Positions 61,416-64,000 of a DNA stretch of 64,000 nt are shown here, piece after piece. This DNA is from Planctomycetota bacterium. GTDB taxonomy: Bacteria > Planctomycetota > JAPUJT01. Within the stretch, counting starts at the first letter, position 1; every line of letters starts with the position of its first letter. The stretch covers positions 1-64,000 of the forward strand of contig JAPUJT010000023.1 of the NCBI GenBank assembly GCA_027296055.1, read 5' to 3'. The notes under the pieces were generated by a model. It searched no databases, was not told where the DNA came from, and worked only from the letters and a program-made list of their open reading frames with translations. Both the position numbers and the translations under genes were made by a program.

Positions 61416-62182
61416 AGGACTCTCCCGGTGAGCCAGATCCCCTCGAGCAAGGCGAAGGTGATCCCGATGAAGGCGCTATCCCGGATCGTCCAGCGCAGGC
61501 GGCTCATCGCTCGTATCTCCCCTCCGAAACCCCGCGCCAGCATCGCCGCGTAGACCCGCTCCGCTCGCTCATAGGTTCTGAGAAACAGGACGCCGAGTAC
61601 CGATGCGAGGACCCGCAACGTCCCGCGGCCCCCCCGCGACGCCACGGCCCGGCGAATCCGATGGATCTCGTCCTGGAGGACGAAAAGGTACCTGTAGAGG
61701 AAGGAGAGGATCAAGATCAGGGTCTTCGGGAACTTCAGTCCCCGCAGACCCTGAAGCAACTGGGAGAAGCGGGTGGTCGACGTGAGCACAAGGACCATCA
61801 GGACGGAGGTCATCGCCTTGCACAGGATCTCGCCGCACCGCACCAGGCCCTCCTCGGTCACTGCGAGTCCAGGCAGCGGCCGGAAGATGACGTTCTCGCC
61901 CCCGACGAAGGGTATGAAGATCACCAGCATCAGCACGAAAGGGATCACGACGAGACATCGGGCGAGGAGATAGGTGACGGGGACGCGCGAGGCGACGATC
62001 AGCGCGAGGAGAGCGATGAGACAGGCTACGAATCGCGGGGCGGTCTCTTCCCAGGGCGCTCCGAACGGAAGAAGGACAACGGTCAGCACGGAGGCGAGGG
62101 CGCCGAGGATCTTGGCGCGAGGATCCAGGCGGTGAACCGGGCTGTCGAGATCGGCATACTTATCGATGAACGCGTGATGCAC
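61412..62182 (-). CDS. nikQ: ECF nickel transporter transmembrane subunit
   Basis: A 256-residue protein from GTG at 62182. About five or six membrane helices are present, and the CbiQ/EcfT signature for ATPase coupling is seen in the MLARGFGGEIRAMSRLRW segment, with a second Ala-Arg-Gly type site near AVASRGGRGTLRVLA. It couples the substrate-binding M/N subunits to NikO. The start overlaps the small PDGLE gene by 23 bases. Confidence 0.9.
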   Translation of the reverse strand: MHHAFIDKYADLDSPVHRLDPRAKILGALASVLTVVLLPFGAPWEETAPRFVACLIALLALIVASRVPVTYLLARCLVVIPFVLMLVIFIPFVGGENVIFRPLPGLAVTEEGLVRCGEILCKAMTSVLMVLVLTSTTRFSQLLQGLRGLKFPKTLILILSFLYRYLFVLQDEIHRIRRAVASRGGRGTLRVLASVLGVLFLRTYERAERVYAAMLARGFGGEIRAMSRLRWTIRDSAFIGITFALLEGIWLTGRVL

Positions 62183-62417
62183 CCTTCGACCTCTTTCTCA
62201 GGCTCCCCAGGCCCACGATGATCGTGAAGACGAGTGTCGCGCCCGCCGCCGTCCGGAAGGCCACACGCCAGAACGGCTCGGACGCCTCCTCCGGCACATC
62301 GATCCCGTGCTCCTCGAGCGCCTTCTCCAGCCCGTCAGGCGATCTTGACTTCAGCGCAACCGACGCGACCGCCAGCGCCGCCGACAGGATCAATCCTCCA
62401 ACCACGAGACCCTTCAT
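62160..62417 (-). CDS. nikN: PDGLE-domain subunit of nickel transporter
   Basis: An 85-residue protein from MKGLVVGGLILSAAL at 62417, in ATGA overlap with nikM. Two membrane helices flank a periplasmic loop with KSRSPDGLEKALEEHGID, the PDGLE motif of NikN/CbiN-type accessory subunits. The ORF's longer N-terminus is a nikM shadow. Confidence 0.88.
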   Translation of the reverse strand: MKGLVVGGLILSAALAVASVALKSRSPDGLEKALEEHGIDVPEEASEPFWRVAFRTAAGATLVFTIIVGLGSLRKRSKGASRVHR

Positions 62418-63073
62418 CGGGACGCTTCCATCAGGGGACGAAGGGATGCCGGGAGGATGTCCGGCCGGTTGTGAGCCAGATAGCGAAGGACGCTCACAGT
62501 GATGATCCCCTCCAGGACGCCGATCAGCATGTGATAGGCCCCCACTAGGATCAGCCCCTCCTTCAGGGGAATCGTCCCCGAGAGACCGATCTCGAGCGCG
62601 GCGGCCAGCGATGGGACCACGACGGACATCCAGCCGGCTACGAACGGAGCGACGGTTCGTCTCCATCCCGTCCCGCTCCCGACCCGATTCGCGAGACCAT
62701 GAACCGACCAACCGACGAGGGAGGCGATGATGGCCAGATTGACGATATTCGCCCCCAGGGCCGTCACGCCCCCGTCCCCGAGGATCAGGCACTGGATGAT
62801 GAGGATGCACGCCATCACGAGGATCGAGGCGGACGGCCCCACCAGGATGGCCAGGAGTGCGGAACCGATCAGGTGGCCCGACATGCCGACCCCGACGGGG
62901 ATCTTCAAGATCTGCGCGGCGAAGAGAAATGCGCCGAGCACTCCCATCAAGGGGATCTTGCTCTCATTTTCCTTCCACCCGCAAAGCCTCTCCGCCACGA
63001 CGACCCCGCCGACGGCGACGCCGGCAAGGGGCACCCAGACGATCGGCTGCAGAACGGCGTCAGGAATGTGCAT
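62414..63073 (-). CDS. nikM: ECF nickel transporter substrate-binding subunit
   Basis: A 219-residue membrane protein of CbiM/NikM type. The mature start MHIPDAVLQPIVWVPLAG gives the metal-binding amino terminus: the free N-terminal amine and His2 bind the ion in this family. LKIPVGVGMSGHLIGSALLA is a further family block containing the second metal His. About six or seven membrane helices are present. It starts four bases after nikR ends. Confidence 0.93.
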   Translation of the reverse strand: MHIPDAVLQPIVWVPLAGVAVGGVVVAERLCGWKENESKIPLMGVLGAFLFAAQILKIPVGVGMSGHLIGSALLAILVGPSASILVMACILIIQCLILGDGGVTALGANIVNLAIIASLVGWSVHGLANRVGSGTGWRRTVAPFVAGWMSVVVPSLAAALEIGLSGTIPLKEGLILVGAYHMLIGVLEGIITVSVLRYLAHNRPDILPASLRPLMEASR

Positions 63074-63077
63074 CAGC

Positions 63078-63491
63078 TCACAGCCCCTCTCCCGTCGACG
63101 TCATCGTGAGCCTCCCGTGCTTCACGTCCCTCGTGCTGATGATCCGGTCGGCGATCGACTTGACCTCCCCCGCCTTCCCGCGCATCACGAGGACCTCGAG
63201 ACAGTTGTGCTGATCGAGGTGGACGTGAAGGGTGGAGATGATCTCCCCGTGATGGCCGTGCTGGATGTCGGTCAGGCGTCGGACGATGTCACGCGCGTCG
63301 TGGTCGTAGACGAGCGTAAGAGTCCCGACGATCTCCTCACCGCCAGCCACCTCCTCCTCGACCAGCGTGTCCCGGACGAGGTCGCGGATCGCTTCGGAAC
63401 GGTTCGCGTATCCCTTGGAAACGATGAGGCGATCGAACTTCCCCAGAAGACTGGGGGACATGGAGACCCCGAAGCGGGCGATGCCTTCCAA
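63078..63491 (-). CDS. nikR: Nickel-responsive repressor NikR
   Basis: A 137-residue protein from TTG at 63491 with AGGAGG seven bases upstream. The N-terminal ribbon-helix-helix is [20 protein letters not shown] with [10 protein letters not shown]. The C-terminal ACT-like domain has all four nickel ligands in family spacing: a His in the IQHGHHGE segment, then H-V-H and Cys in [13 protein letters not shown]. When nickel is plentiful NikR represses nickel uptake. A matching operator lies 45 bases upstream, so it controls its own operon. Confidence 0.95.
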   Translation of the reverse strand: MEGIARFGVSMSPSLLGKFDRLIVSKGYANRSEAIRDLVRDTLVEEEVAGGEEIVGTLTLVYDHDARDIVRRLTDIQHGHHGEIISTLHVHLDQHNCLEVLVMRGKAGEVKSIADRIISTRDVKHGRLTMTSTGEGL

Positions 63492-63535
63492 CGCGCTACC
63501 TCCTGAAGGAAGTCATTGGTTCTGAACTGGTTTCG

Positions 63536-63560
63536 TGTTACTATTCCAGCAATAGTAACA
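63536..63560. promoter_or_regulatory. NikR operator
   Basis: A perfect 25-base inverted repeat: 10-bp arms TGTTACTATT and AATAGTAACA around CCAGC. The outer halves read GTGTTAC and GTAACA with 13 bases between them, like NikR sites described in several proteobacterial lineages. It sits directly before nikR. Confidence 0.85.
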
Positions 63561-63632
63561 ACTCCTCCGGTCACCGTCCCAGACAAATCTAGAAGGCAAT
63601 TCGTAAACTGTTTATTGATAAAAGGTTACAGC

Positions 63633-64000
63633 CTATGCGGATCCGCTCTCCCAGGTGGACTCTCCCCGTATCAGATCCTCGAAGGTCTCTCGCTTTCTGA
63701 CGACCTTCCAGTCCTTCCCGTCGACCATCACCTCCGGAGGCCGAGGACGGCTGTTGTAGTTGGAGGCCATGGCGAACGAGTAGGCCCCTGCCGAGAAGAC
63801 GGCGAGGTAAGCGCCTGCCTCGACCGGGGGGATCTTGCGGTCCTTGGCGAGGAAGTCGCCACTCTCGCAGATCGGCCCGACAATGTCCGCCGCTGGAAAG
63901 GACCCCTCCCCTTCGGGCTCGTCCGTGACAACGGGCCAGATCCGATGGTAGGAACCGTAGAGGCTGGGGCGGATCAGATCGTTCATCCCTCCGTCAGTCA
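63633..64000 (-). CDS. lysA: Diaminopimelate decarboxylase, C-terminal part
   Basis: The 3' end of a gene that continues past the right edge; the ORF track starts at an internal Met, but the frame is open to 64000 and reads [15 protein letters not shown]. LysA makes lysine from meso-diaminopimelate using [37 protein letters not shown] (catalytic Cys of the CESGD motif), [20 protein letters not shown] and [14 protein letters not shown] are all family blocks. At least 121 residues of about 420 are visible. Confidence 0.95.
   Translation of the reverse strand, partial: TDGGMNDLIRPSLYGSYHRIWPVVTDEPEGEGSFPAADIVGPICESGDFLAKDRKIPPVEAGAYLAVFSAGAYSFAMASNYNSRPRPPEVMVDGKDWKVVRKRETFEDLIRGESTWESGSA

Noticed and set aside
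60669-63073. Cobalt (Cbi) rather than nickel transport
   Set aside because: NikR with its full nickel-ligand set and operator heads the operon, LarC is adjacent, and no cobalamin genes are seen; still an inference from context.
63570-63632. AT-richer stretch after lysA as a terminator
   Set aside because: No stem of useful length could be paired before the T-rich bases.

Overview
The window is about 64 kb of GC-rich bacterial chromosome. Coding is dense, Shine-Dalgarno sites are readable, and several promoters fit the TTGACA-N17-TATAAT pattern. I see no rRNA, tRNA, CRISPR array, transposase or phage gene. The gene content includes long coiled-coil signalling proteins, a MoxR/DUF58/transglutaminase module, a membrane Ser/Thr kinase with zinc ribbons, a SUMF1-like protein, a sulfatase, kelch-type lipoproteins, pseudopilin and type II secretion parts, and nickel handling. 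This suggests an uncultivated Gram-negative lineage, perhaps Planctomycetota or a neighbour. That placement is an inference and no marker gene settles it.

Layout. 1-6.3 kb (minus): two giant coiled-coil proteins; the second ends in an HD-GYP domain and the first runs off the left edge. 6.6-11.3 kb (minus): a membrane-anchored M64-type metallopeptidase, with a small RAM-domain (AsnC/Lrp effector domain) gene inside its 3' end. 11.4-14.2 kb: a GT4 glycosyltransferase and a formyltransferase-like protein (plus), then a GT2 glycosyltransferase (minus). 14.2-14.9 kb: an unexplained, hairpin-rich region. 14.9-21.4 kb: an anchored trypsin-like protease, a MoxR-DUF58-transglutaminase operon (minus) and a PLP aminotransferase. 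21.4-25.4 kb (minus): three prepilin-like paralogues, one frameshifted. 25.4-27.8 kb: nadC and a UDP-sugar pyrophosphorylase. 27.9-30.5 kb: a DUF4382/kelch lipoprotein and a sulfotransferase. 30.5-38.7 kb (minus): a polysaccharide operon with a deacetylase/acyltransferase fusion, two GT4 enzymes, a WecA/MraY-like phosphosugar transferase and a sulfatase. 38.9-42.9 kb: HEAT/TPR and DUF4388/TPR proteins. 43.0-47.8 kb: three kelch-type lipoproteins. 47.8-51.6 kb (minus): a GspK/unknown/GspL/GspM-like operon. 51.8-55.8 kb (minus): a small unknown protein, an exported HEAT protein with a degenerate receiver domain, and two lipoproteins. 55.9-60.6 kb (plus): a SUMF1-like protein, a Ser/Thr kinase and LarC. 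60.7-63.5 kb (minus): a nickel ECF transporter and NikR with a clear operator. 63.6 kb to the right edge: the 3' end of lysA.

How the parts fit. The surface theme is strong: polysaccharide synthesis and modification, pseudopilins with assembly-platform proteins, a secreted or anchored protease and peptidase, and kelch lipoproteins. The most notable signals lie in the pseudopilin-like cluster. Two duplicated genes share a promoter whose spacer between -35 and -10 is filled by a perfect palindrome. The third gene has a nine-base C run in its promoter spacer plus an inverted repeat over the -10. The frameshifted paralogue breaks exactly at an eight-base G run. Together these suggest repressor-controlled and possibly phase-variable surface structures.
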